Origin: Ascidia mentula
Taxonomy: Eukaryota > Chordata > Ascidiacea > Phlebobranchia > Ascidiidae
Direction of reading: 5' to 3'
Assembly (NCBI GenBank): GCA_947561715.1
Contig: OX387201.1
Location: 749,001 to 813,000 of the forward strand
Length of the DNA: 64,000 nt
Shown: positions 13,601 to 28,600 of the stretch, one piece after another
How the letters are laid out: every line of letters starts with the position of its first letter
Position numbering within the stretch: the stretch's first letter is position 1
The notes under the pieces: generated by a model
Seen by the model: the letters and a program-made list of their open reading frames with translations, nothing else
Database searches by the model: none
What the model was told of the DNA's origin: nothing
Program-made: the position numbers and the translations under genes

Positions 13601-16600
13601 TCGTACTGTCTCCGGCAATGGTGGGTGGTACTGGCAAGAAAGTTATTGGTTTAGTATACACGATAAAGTTTACTACAAGTAATGTGCTCTTAAAGATTAA
13701 CAACATCGCAATGCTTTTATTGTTATATCAGGACCGTAGTGTGTGAGGTGGTAGTACCTAAATCGACATTACCAAGTATGGCAAGCTAATCAATGCAAGA
13801 AAAATAACTTTATTTTAGGCCAGATTAACATTTCGCTTGTGATACAAGAACTGGAGTCGGGTGTTTTACAAAAAAATGCAAAAAATTAGGCATCTCTGTT
13901 GACGCAAGAAGAATACCTTGCACATTGACAACATGCGTCCTGTTCTCTTCCCCAGCTACGTTCCATGCCACACAACGGTACTCCCCCTCATCCGAAACCT
14001 GCGCGCTCGCTAGCTCCACCACCTGGCCGTCCTGCACAAGTCGAGCTCCTGGCCGTGACGTCAGAGTTTGTCCGTTGTGGGTCCAGCGGACTGTTGGTGT
14101 GGGAATTCCCCGGGCGCTAAAGTCGATGAAGAGAGTGTGTAAACAACCATGTAAATCAGTTTTTCTCAAACTTTTCTTCTGTACCGCCCCCAAACACCTT
14201 AGTCATTTAACAACGCCCAACAGAACAGACAAAAAACACAACGAATTCATTTGTTGCTTCGTAAGTCTCCTCAATTGAATGCGCTGAACGCACGTTCCAC
14301 CAAGTATAAGCTAAGAAAATTACGGAAAGGTACACGCGTACCACCTGGAATGCGGTCGCATATCACTAGTGGTAAACGAACCACCGGTTGGGAAACACTT
14401 GACTTACGCTATAAGAGAAAATTTGCCATGTCACCAAGCGCCCCCCAATCGCCCATTCAGTCTCCAGCGCCGCCAGTAGGATTGCCAACCCCCTTTAGGG
14501 CGCTGGCGCCCACTTTGGAACCACTTATGTAAATGGACAAAATAATGAAATAAAATCTTTTGCAACATAAAAATCTTAGTAACCTTTTAATGTTCTTTCC
14601 TTGTCAAGTTTTTTTCTTGCCACGTTAATTAAACATTGCACAGAAAAAATCTTTGTTGTAAATAGAACTGAAATATCTTAACAATAAATAAAGACTATTG
14701 CCCTGAGATTAACCGTTTTCCAAAGCCACTAGTTACGCATAGCACAGTTGGAAACTTTACTTACAAGCAGCTGAGTGCGAGGTGGTCGTTCAACGTCACT
14801 GTGTGCGTCAAGTCGTTTCCGTTAATAGTAGGAGGAACTACAGGAACAAAATAAGTTTCAAGTAAATTAAGAATTCACAGCTGACGCTGATAAGCATTGT
14901 GTGCGGTCAATTAAAAGCTCATGTGACCAAAATCAATTTATTAGGAACGACGTGCGGTCGTTATTTAATCGAGCTCTATCACGAAAATGTGCAAGTGCAC
15001 ATGTTCATCCACATAATAGTATGCCAACTTCATAAACCACTATACAGATCCGAATACTAGTAAAATACATGCCTAATAACGGTCGAAAAAACTTTGGCCA
15101 CGTGACCTACCGTGAACGTCCAAATAAAAGTCTTTCGAGTCTTCCCCGGCAATATTGTTCGCAATGCATTTGTATGAGGCTGTGTCAGTCACAACAGCGG
15201 AGTTGATTCGAAGGGTTTGGCCCCGATTGTCGATTTGAAGTCGTTCGTCATCCACAGCCAAGCGTGTTGTGCCTAGAATGGTGGGAAACGTTACTTTTAC
15301 ACAGTATTTAAAACATAAAAAACCAGTAGCTTTACTACAGGATCAGCCTGGCTTTTTTTCAGGAATATATATTTCGCCCCATGGGCATCTTCAGTTCTTT
15401 ACAGTAGTATACAGTGATCGCTAGGCCTGCATCTGCAGTTTTGGTTAGATCCCTATTTTTAAATTTTTTAAGTCAGTTTTGAAACATTAAATTACAGTTT
15501 CCAAGGGCCAATAACACACACGTTAGTACCAGACGAATTAAGTATGTTTGTGCCATTGACCACGTAAACTTTTGTTTGAAGTTAGATAAAAAAAACTGGC
15601 ACCTTTAAACCACTGGATTGAAGGAAACGGAATTCCGTCCACGTTGCAGTGAAGCTCCACCGATTGGTCAATTACAACCACATGACGTGATACGTCACTG
15701 TTGTCTCGAATAGAAGGTGGGACATAGACGTCAAGTCGTATGAACTGTTACAAAGCAGAGGAGGACAAGGGTTGTCAAACATATAAGAGGAATAGTAGCA
15801 GCATTTTTGTACAAATCATACCCGTGAGCGTAAATAGCCTGGCTTAAAATTTTGTTCGAATTGTTACATCTGTGGTGAAAGATAGCTTTTATTTGTGTTA
15901 CAAAAATTGAATAATTTTCGTTTTTTCGATCTTAACATTTTATCAAATAATTTTTATAAGCCACGTTTTTTTAATTAAATCACATCATTTTTGTTTTGCA
16001 CGCAAAGTCACTTCGCACACGAACGATAAACGTGAAACATAGAACGGTACGGATATCGATAAAACCGTAAGAATTATCGCAGTCAGGCAATAAAAAGCAA
16101 CAGGTTTCCACGAAACAACATAATTTCAAACCTTCTGCGTTCTCCCGACAAGATTCACGGCCAGGCATTTGTACATCCCAGTATCCGAGACACGAGCGTT
16201 GGTGATGCGGAAGATGCTCCCACTCGACACGAATTGGATGTGATTTAATTCCTCCTGGACGGGCTGGAAAGTAACACAAAGTTTTATGTATAGGTTGCAC
16301 GCGGGCAGCCGACCGTTCTAAATAGAGTTACAAGAGTCGCCGTAGAGAATATGAAATTGCGTATTGCTGTCACTACAATGTTTTTAAACTCACTTAAATG
16401 ATTAGTTATTGTTAATCATTTTTCTTGCAAAATTAAAACTTAGTGAGTTTGAATAAAAATTGGACAAATAATATTTCCAACACTAACGACAAAATTACAA
16501 AATGCAAAAAAATTCTTCAAATATTCTCTTCAACTTTCATCCAGTGACGTAACAACTCACAATTTGTTGTTGATCTCCTCCGTACCACGTGATCAGAGGA

Positions 16601-19600
16601 GGAGGAACTGCGTTTGCTTCACACGTGAGATCAACATCCTCTCCAACCCGGATCCAGATCCTCTCTATGTCCTCCCCTCCACCATCGATCTCAGGCCGCT
16701 CTGAGGGTAAATTACATTGAGTGAATTTTAAATATCCCATGATAGCAACGCTAAATGTTTTTAATCCGAAAAGGGAAAATGGCGTTAACTTAAACTTTTA
16801 TTCATTGAATAAATATAAGTGTGTTAATGAATGATAAGAACCTTAACAGCGGTATACAAATATTTATCACAATAACCCTTATTATATGTTACCCCTCAAA
16901 TTGCCCAACTTATAGTTACAAGACAACAACACAATCATGTTGCAAATCATGTGCAAATATGTTTTTATTGATATTTAAAACACATTTGGTAGATTACTTT
17001 TAACTGAAAGTATTAAATCTTCGCATTTCAACGAAATAACAAACTTTTTTGTATTTTTTTTTCGCTTACCGTGGACGAGCACTCTGTTAACCTGGCGGAC
17101 GATTCCTCTATCGTTCTCTGCCTCGCAAATATATTCCCCATTATCGCTGGAGGTGACAGATTGCAAAGTAAGCGTGCCATCGTCACCGATGTTCACGTTC
17201 GGATCAAGTTCATCAATCTCCTCGCCATCGTGGTACCACCTGTCATGTGGAATTTGCATTCAGGCAAAACTTATTGAAACGAATTAAATACAAAGTTACT
17301 GAAGAAACCTAACATTTTATTTCAATAGTACACGTCCAATAGAAACTATTTGAAAAATAAGCAACTGATGATGCCCATGGGATGATGAATGTGCTTCTTG
17401 TGTGTAATATTATTAGTCAGGTTGTCGTTTGCAGTTGTGATTTAGATCCACACAAACGTTACTACAAGTAATTTTTTCTGCGTCAAGGTTTTATTCTAGG
17501 CAAATGTGATAACGTCCAAAGATAATTAACAATGGTTTTGTTAGATGTTAGAGTAAACTAATGAATTGACGCGTTATTTTTAGCTTGGGTCGATTGAATG
17601 TAATAACCGATCTTGGGTCTTTTGATCACATTGCATTGTATTTCATACATCAGTTTTTGGTCAAAACTCGACTTTCAACAACTTTTCATGAAACGAAACT
17701 TCACCTTATAACAGGTCTGGGGTCACCGGTGGCGTTACAAGCCAGAGAAAGTTGTCCGAGTTCTATTGGATTCGCAACACAATATCCGTTTTCCTCCTTG
17801 GGAACACAGTTGTTATTCTTTCTGATAGAGGGAACACTCTGGACATCCACAAACACGGATGAACTGTCTCGACCTGCGGGGTTCCTCGCCACACAAAGAT
17901 ATTCGTCATCGTCCGTCAACCTCGCATCCCGGATTTGCAAATTGCTGAAGCCAGCTTGGAGTAAAAACAAGTTCGAAGTTTTGTAGACTGCCTCGTTAAT
18001 TTCGAAACAGAAAAGAAACTGCTGAGTCAATATCTTGTTTTGTCAAGATTAACACACCAGCATGTGGTAGAAGAGACAGGTTATTTAAATATAAATAAAT
18101 AAAAAACTTGTTGCTAATGGTTAAAGAAAATAAAAATACCATCTGCATTAACGACGTATCGTTCATTTAAATCTGTTGTAATCTCAACTTCGCCTCTGAA
18201 CCATCTGAGGGTTGGGGTCGGCAAACCGGTTGCGTAACAATTCAAACCGGCAGTTTCCCCAACCAGAACCTTCAGAGCAAAATTCCATGGGTTAGAAAAG
18301 CATCAGTTGTAATAAATATGAACAGAATATTTGCCCATAGTTGAGGGCCAGACTTTTTTTCATATGTTTTCATAAAATACTCTTAACATTCTGTTCTAAG
18401 TCTAGAAGTCACTTGAAAGCTGCACTGGTGTGACTGTATAACGTCCGTCAGCGAATTCTTGACATTAACATTTCAATCTTAAGTTTGTTATTTGAACAAT
18501 GTTGGCAATTCTGGCATTTCATCTTTATTGGTTACAAGATGTGAGGAACAGTTTACCTTGATGAGAGCCGGACCCCTGCGTATGGATGGTGGAACCTGGA
18601 CGATGAGTTGCATTGATCTGTCAATGGAGCCGGCTATGTTGGTCGCAACGCATGTGTAATCGCCTGGAAAGCATTCAGAGTTTCTGTGATATTTGTTCAC
18701 AAACCACAGACTCAACTACGTAAAGCGGGAGAAAATAAAGTTTGACTGCGAAGATCGTTGTACTGTTTTTTGTTCAAAAGTACAAAGTCTAACACCTGTG
18801 CTTCTTCAACTATTTACAGGAAAATTCACCCAATGTCGTGGTATTTCGTTCACGCAATGTTGTACACTTGATATAAGAAATTGTGCGACCTCATCACGTC
18901 AATGTATGAGTGGCATTTGTATTGCAAGAGTACAATACCGAGGTGCACATGTTGGAAAACACAGATACGTGTTTGCCATGGAAATACCCTATTTAACTTG
19001 AACCCGAACCTGCATCTGAGACGACGGCCGAAAAGAATGTGAGGTTTCCATTGGCGCTGATGGAAACCCCGAACTCGTTTCCAGTGAGGGGTTGTTCGTC
19101 TTTAAACCATTCGTATGTAGGTGGGGGATCGCTCCGGGTTACGCCGCACTCCAATGTGATCGAGTCGCCCTGGGTTACCACGTACACGTCAGGACTGTCC
19201 GAACCAACCTGGGGGATCACTGCAGGGGACAAAGGTAGTGAGCGTGAGTTTTACTTATTTCAAACGTTAAAAAAAACTTGTATATTCTTAGCATGTACTA
19301 ACATGTGCCATAAGATTTTTTTATATTTGGTGATAAAACTCCAGAAGGTGATAAGAATGTGGAATATCGGACAAAATTTATTTTTGGCAAAACTTGAAAC
19401 GTGGCGAGTTAATCATGTTAAATGCTTTGTGTTTTTTCAAGTAATTTTCACATTTGAGAAACAAAAAAATCTTCTTTTAAGAAACAGTGGTTTTCTCAAA
19501 CCGGCCAACCACAACTTGCAACTGTTCTCGTTTTACATTTGTCAGAGAAAAACAACTCTCGTTGCCAAACCCCGCCCACATAAACTCCACCAGAACTCAC

Positions 19601-22600
19601 AATAAACATCAAGTGAGACGTCAATGTGGTCGCTCCCAGCATCGTTCCTCGCAGTGCAAGTGTAAACTCCACTGTCTTGCGGCACGGGAGCCGAGATGGT
19701 CAAACTCCCGTCCCCGGCAACTTGGTATCCCAACTGATTATTGAGAGCAATCCCGACTCCCCTCCGCTTCCACACAACTTCCGGGATGGGATTCCCAACC
19801 GAGATGCAAGGGATTGTGATGGGATCGTGCTCAATCGTTGTGAAAGAACTCTCTCCTCTTACGATCTCGGGAGGAACTGGTGATGAAGATAGAAGTGTTG
19901 CATTTAAAATTTCAATGAGTTTCAACCTGTTAATTGCTACACATTCTTTGTTTAGAATTTGTAATCCTTCAGTTTCAAGATACCAAGCAATGTTAATTTG
20001 TAAGTATAGTAAAACAACTTTAATATGAAGTGATACTCAACCTGATTGAAAAGCAACCCAATTAAACTGTAAGTCTTATTCTAGCATATTTAACTTTAAA
20101 CGTCAAGTTTGAAGTCAATCTCTTACCCCAAACATCCAAGCGAACGCGGCGACGATCCACACCGATCACGTTTGTTGCCGTGCAAATATAAGATCCAGCA
20201 TCATCTGGCACTGCTTGGTTGATAGCAACGTTTCCATGAACATTTACCTATACGAATCAATAAAATGTTAATCAGAATTAGTTTCTAGGGGAACAATCAA
20301 ATCGCAAATACACAATTGAACAAATGCACATGAGTTTTGCACAGTTGCCATACACTAAAACGTTTGCTCAATTTTTTTTACATTGATATTGAACTGCCAG
20401 AAACGCTTAAAAACCACACACAGAGATTCAAGAATTGAAGCTTCCTACCCAGACTCTGTCCGTTGACCCAAGTTCAACCCTTCCTTTGTGCCACTGTCTT
20501 GTAGGGTAAGGATTCCCCGAAAGAATTCTGCAGGGAATTGTGATGCTGTCCCCTTCTATCACGTGAATACGGCTTGGACCCACGTCAACCCGAGGCAGAG
20601 CTGCATTGGAATAAAATAAGACAACCAAGATTAGTAAGAAGATAAATCCACGACTTCACACCTCAAAATACGCCAATATCGCGGATTTCAAGAAACAATG
20701 CATTATCATTGGCTGAGGTTTGGTTTGAATTGCGCCAAATCAGAAAAGATATGCGGACGAATAGTCAAATACCCGTACTATTAGGTGCCAGGATCATAAT
20801 GGGACGCCCAAAACTATTTAGCTTTAACATTTTTGCTTTGACTTTGTTTTTTGCACGTTTCGGAAATGACATTAACCTGTTCCTGTGATGGACAACTGGG
20901 CAGTGGACACAGTGCTTCCAAACGTATTGGTTGCGGTACAAGTGTAAGCGCCACCATCGTCCAGAGTCAAAAAACTTATCGACAAACTGTCGGTTTCGTT
21001 TTGCAACCAAGCACGTGGATTGACGTCGAGAAGACCGCGTTCCGCATGATCGCGCGTCGCTCCACGGAACCACGTGATTTCAGGTTCAGGGTTTCCGTCG
21101 GCGGCGCACTCGAATGTCACGTTGTGGCCTGCGGAAAAAATGACACGCATGGTTGATCGAATCATAAAAGCGTAAAAATAAAATTGTTTTAATGTAAATG
21201 GCGATTTGACCATAATGGTGATTACATTGTTAACATCATTTCTATCAGCCTCTAATCATTTGCACGGTTTATCGCTTTGACGCAGCATGGTTGTTTTGAG
21301 GGACTGTGTCTAATTGCACGAAACTATACGTCCCCTTACTCATCACTCACCTATGTCAATGCCGATATCTAAGGGTGGGTGGGTAATTACAGGAAGCCAT
21401 CCGACTTCAAGAGTAATGCGACCAGTTGCTCTACCAGCAACGTTACTGGCTGTACAACGGAACACGTCGGAGTCAGATCTGGCAGCTTGTAAGATCACAA
21501 GATGGCCGTTTTCCTGAGAATAATAAATGCGAGTCAGTGAACTTTCCGGAGAAGATGACGATGTAAGTAACATAAACATAAACAAGAAGTTCGTCATCGA
21601 CAAAACATACGCTTCATTGCAAGTGACACAAAATCCAGAAACTCGTATTCGGTGAGAAATAACATTCCCAAAATAAAACAAGCAGCTTGACATTCGGTAT
21701 TTGCAAACCAGGTTCATAGTTAGTCCGAATACGGCTTGTGATTGTAATAAATAATACTCACAAGGATTTCGTAGGAACGTGACGTCACGATCTGAGTGCC
21801 TCCCTTGTGCCACCTAACGGCTGGTTTTGGCGTGCCGGTGACGTCACATATCAACGTCACTCTTGTACCTTCCAATACTAACAGGTGACTTTCTGGGACG
21901 GTCACAGTGGGAGTTTCTAAAAAACAATTGTTGCCAGTTGATTAAAGATTGGTTCAAATGTCGTCCAAACCAGTCCTGATTGGACGACATTTGAACCAAT
22001 CAGCAACTCAATAAGTGTTACGAATGTTGTGGCAGTTCGGAATGTTGTGGCAATAAAATAGTGGATGAATGAAACAATCCTGGCACGCTTTTTAAAAAAT
22101 AACAGAAATAAATTAAGTGATACTTTACAAAAGTATGTTCAAATTACGTGTGCTTGTATGTTTGGGCAAAAACAAATTGACATTTGTTTTCAAAATAAAG
22201 TGGACACGTTTTTTTTCACAAACGTAATAAGTTTACGTCTTTAAACGTTTGACCTACCTGTGAAATACCATTCAACAGATGCTTGGTCGGTTCCTGCTCT
22301 GTTGGATCCCTGGCATGTGTAAACCCCTTCATCCACTGATGCAGCGTTCACAATCTCCAAGTACTTCCCACGTCGGCCGATCCTTAACATAATTAAACCA
22401 CAAATTATGGCAGAGCACGCCGCAACTGTTGATTCGATTGCGCTATTTGTAACAAGATAATTGCTTGAATTGAGCGTTCTGGCACATAAAATTTTCCAAA
22501 AGTAAACCAGAACTTATCATATGCGCAAAAGGGATGTTAGTGACATTTTACCCAAGAAATTGTTCAACAGAAGCAGAACAGACTATACATTATAACTATA

Positions 22601-25600
22601 CACGGATGTGGACACTGCTGTGTTATCATTGTAATATTGTACGGAAGGCTGTACCTGATTTTGCCAATATCCAGTAAATAGGTTGAACCTTTGAGCCATT
22701 CTATGGTTGGGTCGGGAAGACCAGTTGCCGAACAATCGATACGAATTGTGTCACCCGAGGAGAAAGCGGTTTTTCTTGGCGGTTTGATCGTAACTCGAGG
22801 AGGCCCTTTCATAAAAACACAATTGGCATTAGGAAAAAGCATAAACTTAATTCGAAGCCATTCAGTGCAAACAGGCAGCAGCAGTAAAACCACTTGTCAT
22901 TTCCCTGTATCCCTTATAAAATTCAACAATATGTTTCAAAACCCCGTATGGGAAAATATAAGCACATATCATATTGCAAACTTTTTATTGATACTTTTTA
23001 TTGATACGGCAACTATTTCTTAAAGGAACTCAAACTTACTTTCTACAATAAGTCCGATTATTTCCGCCGTTTCTCCTCCAATATTCACGGCCGTGCACTG
23101 GTACATCGCCTCGTCACGTGGTTTCGCGTTACGGATCAGTAACGATCCGTTACGTAACTTCCGGAACCTGTGACATCACAAGACAGGATTAGATGAACAG
23201 AGAGAAATTTAATGGCTTATTTTAAGTTAAACAGAAATATCACGAAAGACAGAATAATTTCACGCCCTTTCCATTCACGTGAAATACAAAACTGCTAAAA
23301 ATATTCAGAGAAGTTTTTTCCAATTCAGGATTTTCACTATATACAGTCGGTTATCTTTTCCTGATTTTTTGTTAATTTGTGGCTTGTTTCTTTACTTCCC
23401 CCTTAGAAAGTTTGGAAGTTACATTACCGCAACCTTCGACACATTTTCAACCGTCGGTCAAAGGTTCCAAGCTAAAACATCTGAAACAACTCACCGCCTC
23501 CTCTCCAACCTCGATCCATCAGCTTTCTCCCATCGTAACGTAAACTCTACGTTGCTGATTACGTCACACGTCAATATTGCGTTCGTTCCCGGGACAACAG
23601 TGACGTTTCCATTAACCGTGATCACTGGAGGGCGCTCTTTACAACAAAATACTTGCTTAAGTATTGGCAACCTTGGTTAGGGCGCCCGACCAACATACCA
23701 TAAAGATAACCAGTTTCTTTGCCCTAAATATCCTGGGTTCGAATCCCGGTGTGGCAAAAAAACACCGTAAACAATATATTGCCCGAAGCTTTCAAAAACA
23801 AACAAATAACGATCACGATTCGCGAACAGATTTTATGCTTGGTTTTAAGAAGTCCACTTTTGGTAAGAAGGCAACTATTCTTTCGGTTCAGGCAATCTAA
23901 TCACGTGGCACCAATACAAACAAATAATGTATTTCGAATAATAACAGATGTAACTCCATTCGCTATAATACTTAATTTCTCCGGAGGAGTTTACCAGACA
24001 TAAACCTTACCTTCGACATCGAGGAAAGTTTGGCCGTGTCCATAACCTTCGGAATTGTTTGCGTAACATCGGTAATTACCCTCCGCCGCTTCCGTCACTT
24101 CCTCTATTCGGTAATAATCGGTCACCGAGTCTCTGTAGAGGGAAAAAACTCAGGTAACTGTGTATTATGTTGGCGGGTTACACGACGCCTGTTTTATTTA
24201 GGAAATTCGAGTTACCGGTGATGTTCATTTCTTTGGTAAAGGCACTTTTGGAGAGACACGAATCACAGGAACATTTTAAAGCTTAGCTACAGTTCGATTC
24301 TAAGCTTCGTGTTAAACTAAAGAGTTGTTTAAGTTAAAGTAGTTTCGTAGTCCTGTAAATTAGGACATCATGCACATTAAATCGGAGAACAAAACGCTTC
24401 TATACTTTGTAAACTTAATACTTTATTTTCGAATCTGATACATGAGGTGCACATTAATTTACAAGTATTTACACAAATAAACTCCAATATATCTTTGGTT
24501 TTGCAAATTCTGATGATGTCAACCACTTTGTGACTGGATATCTCAATATTTAAATAGAAACTGACATCAATCTTTCAGTATAAAAAACAAACAACCTCCT
24601 TACAGATAATGTCGTGGTTGAGGAAGCAACTGCAACCAATGACCTTGGACCTCTCTGCTCCAAGTCACGTGGAAGGGCAGAAGACTTGTGATTTGACACG
24701 GAATCTCGGCGGGATAATCGAAGTAACCGGGGTGAGTCTCTGGCATCTGAACCACTGGACTCACTATTTGTACAAAACAAAAGTTGGATCAGTCAACGCA
24801 TTTTACCTTATGAGTATTCAATATGAAGAACTTTTTATTTTATCGTTATGAAAACTGCAACAACTTTTTTTTTAATCCTCGGGAACCACATTTTGTGGTA
24901 CTTTTTGGACAACTTAACTTCAAAACAAACTAAAAAACTGAACAACTTACGAAAAGGAAAAAGCTTTTAAACAAAAACTGAACAACTTACGAAGCCTAAA
25001 ACATTGAATGTGATGCAATTTTCCCAATGGTTAAAAATATAAAGCACAGGGTTTACCGTTGCCTTTCCACAATTTTCAATATTAATTCTTCCTTAAGCAA
25101 AACTTGTTCAAAAAAGTTTCTAATTTCGCTCACCAGGAACGATGTTGATCACAGCGTTCTTTGTGGCTCTGATGAAAGGGAATTCATCTTCCGTCTGACC
25201 TCGGACTGCCATGTGGAATGGTTGGTTCGGAGGAATGAATGGGTCAACTGTATATAGGTAAGGTTGGTTTGGATCCCGTGGTGTCGATAATTCGATCGTC
25301 TGTGGAGAGATGGATACTTGCAACTATTTCACTCCAGCATTAGTGATATCGATACCGGTTGCGTAATATTTCATATTATATGCAGACTTTTCACTAATTC
25401 AATTGAATAGTAAAAGTAAACGATTATTTTCAACCTGCATGCAAGCATGGGGAATTGTATAGCTGGCAGCCAACTCTTTTTGTTATCAAACTAAAAATGT
25501 ATTTTACTTGCTGCCAGACATACGCGAGTAGCAAAACCGTACAGACTAACCAGAGACTAAAAATCGGTTTAGATTTTGGATCCTAACTAAATTCGTTTGA

Positions 25601-28600
25601 TTTAACCTTAAGACATAATACAAATTAACTGTTTAACAAGCAATGCTGGCCGAACAAAAAAATCACATTAGCACCGAACTACTTTACGACAAGTTTTTGA
25701 ATGTACTTGTACATGAGTGCTATCAAAACAAACTAATCTCTTTCTTTAATAAAGAAATGCATTTTGACCTAATGTTGGTTCACCTGAATATTTCTGCCAG
25801 CGATATCCAAAATATCGAGAAACTGGAAGTTCCCGGGATGGGGAAGTCCCGTCGCGTTGAGTAGGACGTAAGTGTTGATTCCTGAAGTTGAGACAAAAGT
25901 TTAACAAAACACAACGATGTATTTAGTTAGTATTGATTATCCATCTAACCCCAACCTGTGCAAAATTTGGGACCTACAATATTGTTGAAATATTTTTTAA
26001 TTAGAGGATTTCCGAATGCACAGACAATCGAACAAAAAATATTGCACGTAACTCCGTATTTAGTTGAAAGAAAGTTCACAACTTACAAAAATACGCCGCT
26101 ATTTCTTGTTTATTATCTGGACAACTGATGAAGTGCTTCCAACCACACATTATTACATCACAGTTTAGGTTAAATTCGTCATCAACTAACCTGCAACCGG
26201 CTGGAATTCAGTTTGAAGCCAATTAAAAGTCGGTTGACGGGAGAATCTGGCTTGAAAATCCAAAATACTCAACCCAGTCACACGAAGTGTGTGTTCTCCT
26301 GTGCTGTCCACGATCAGCCTCCACAAACCTGAACAAAACCAAGTGTGAAGTCTATATGACCATCCTCATATGTGGTCAATTTTAACTTATGTGGTTGATT
26401 GTCACGAAATCCCACAGCGACCAAGTTTTTCCATCTATAGTTTTGCCACAACACGTTTTTTTTGTGTATTTTCTGTTTGAATACGAAATTGAAGGGTCGC
26501 TTTATATCTGTGGGGTTGAAATTTAAATGAAGGGTGACGAGATCACTGACAATTTATAACTTTTTGAAAAAAAAATTTAATCAGGAATAATTAAATTTAA
26601 AGAACTCTCCTTTAGGCACAAAAGTTATATGGATTTTATTTTAACCGACGTTTCCTTCATCATCCGGCGAGACTTCAGGGTTAAAATACAATTACAATAA
26701 AATACAACATAAAATCTTTGTACGTTTGTGTCAGAATGACAGTTCTTTTAAATGTGTAACGCCCGGCAACAATAATAACTGAGATTGCTTGGTTCATGTT
26801 GCTTGACTGTCGCACATAGATGTCACACCCACACCCATAAACAGGTACATATACTACAGTTTCCATGCCAACATCATCAAATGTAACCTGGTTGCGGTTC
26901 CTTTAGGTTAACGATGAGAACTTTTTCCAGGTTTAGGAGAGTTTCCAAGCCATACTGTGGTGTAATGATTGTTCCATCGGGGTCCATCAAAGTAAGTCTT
27001 CGGCCTGTAACAATCATTATATAAACGGAAGGTTTAAAGCAATTTCTCAAACAACATCAAACACGCCAAAGAAACATCCTAGAAACACTAATTCAGGATT
27101 TATAATTCGAAAAACACACAGCTGCCTAAATATTGAAAAACATGTAATTATACGCTTTAGTTATTTAGACGTTTCTCCAACAACTCATGTCATCATCAGC
27201 TCAACAAATATTTATTGAAATGTTTTTTGCATTATGAACCAGTTATTTTGTTCCAAGGATACGTATTTTTTCACCAAATGCGTTTATTGTTTATATCGGA
27301 CAAAAAACACTAAAATTAGACATAACACAATTGTATATACAGGACACCTTCAGTGCATGCTCATTAAATAAACATACAGCCAGTTAGCTCAGGCCTTACT
27401 TGCAGTGACTGACCATGTTACGTATTTACCTGGTCCGCTAACTGATATTGTGATCTCCTGGAGCTCCGGATCAAAGGGAATCGACCACTCATGGACTCCC
27501 GGGGCATCGTGATCGGCAGCGAGAAGAACTACCTTGTGGGCTTGGACCGAAACTTCGATGAATTTAACAACCTGGCGTGAACATTGGCCAAGGTTAAAAT
27601 CCATAATTTACCTTCTCAAGAATTGCGGGAACCCCATTTGTAAGGCGTTAAAACATACAGATGGTGTCGTTGACTTTACGACAATACTTAACCGAGGCCA
27701 GATGAGATTCCTTAAATAAGTGAATGAATTTAGATTACAGATCTTAGATTACAGTGAATTACCTCTGATACGTCGTCCTTAGTGATGAGGAAAACCTGTC
27801 CCGAACTTGTAGCTGCAATTTTCTCGTAAGCTTGGTAACCTTCGTGATCGTCATCCTCACATTTTCCAGTCAGCACAAATACGACCTAAGACGTAGGGAG
27901 ATTGAAGGTATTAACGTCAGTGTGGTCCTGAGAATGTGTAGAATCAACAATATTGCAGACCAACAAACTCAGCACAAAACCACGATTTGTGATAAACATA
28001 TTGCTTAGATATAAGGAAATGCTACTGTGATGTATTCTTGGCTTATTGGAATACAATAAATTGTTACTGATGCTGCCAGGCATATTTATTGCTTAATACT
28101 GCTCTTCTGGCAAACTTTATTGTATTTACGTTTCTCGACGTTTCGGCATAACGTCGAGAAACGTAAATACAATAAAGTTTGCCAGAAGAGCAGTATTAAG
28201 CAATTGGAATACAACTTTTAAAAGAATGGTTTAAGTTTTTGACAAATGTAGAGCAACACCACACGAACGTAATCTAAAGCAAAGTTGAATTAATCCCAAA
28301 CCCACATTAAAATGATCATGGTTGTTTATATATTATCCACTATATTGCACACCTGACTCTGCTTTCTCTGGATAATCTGCAGGACTTCGGGGAGTTGAAA
28401 GAAATCTTTCGATCGAGCGTCGGTGAAAACGTAGATGAAAGATCCAGGCAAGGATATGAGGAGTGCTTCCCTATAGAGGAAACAATGCACTTGTTGGTAG
28501 GCATGTGGACATTAATATGCAGCTTACAGAATTCATAATATTGGCTCCATGGTTATTTAAGTGCACTTAATGTTTATTCCTAGGAAAGTCGAAAATGATT

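Noticed and set aside
15980..16300. 106-codon minus-strand ORF in the hemicentin region
   Set aside because: This is a wrong frame of exon 28; the frame giving [10 protein letters not shown] with matching splice phase is the real one.
19039..19605. 188-codon plus-strand ORF
   Set aside because: It is antisense to hemicentin exon 22 and runs through intron sequence; the minus-strand exon has clear Ig homology.
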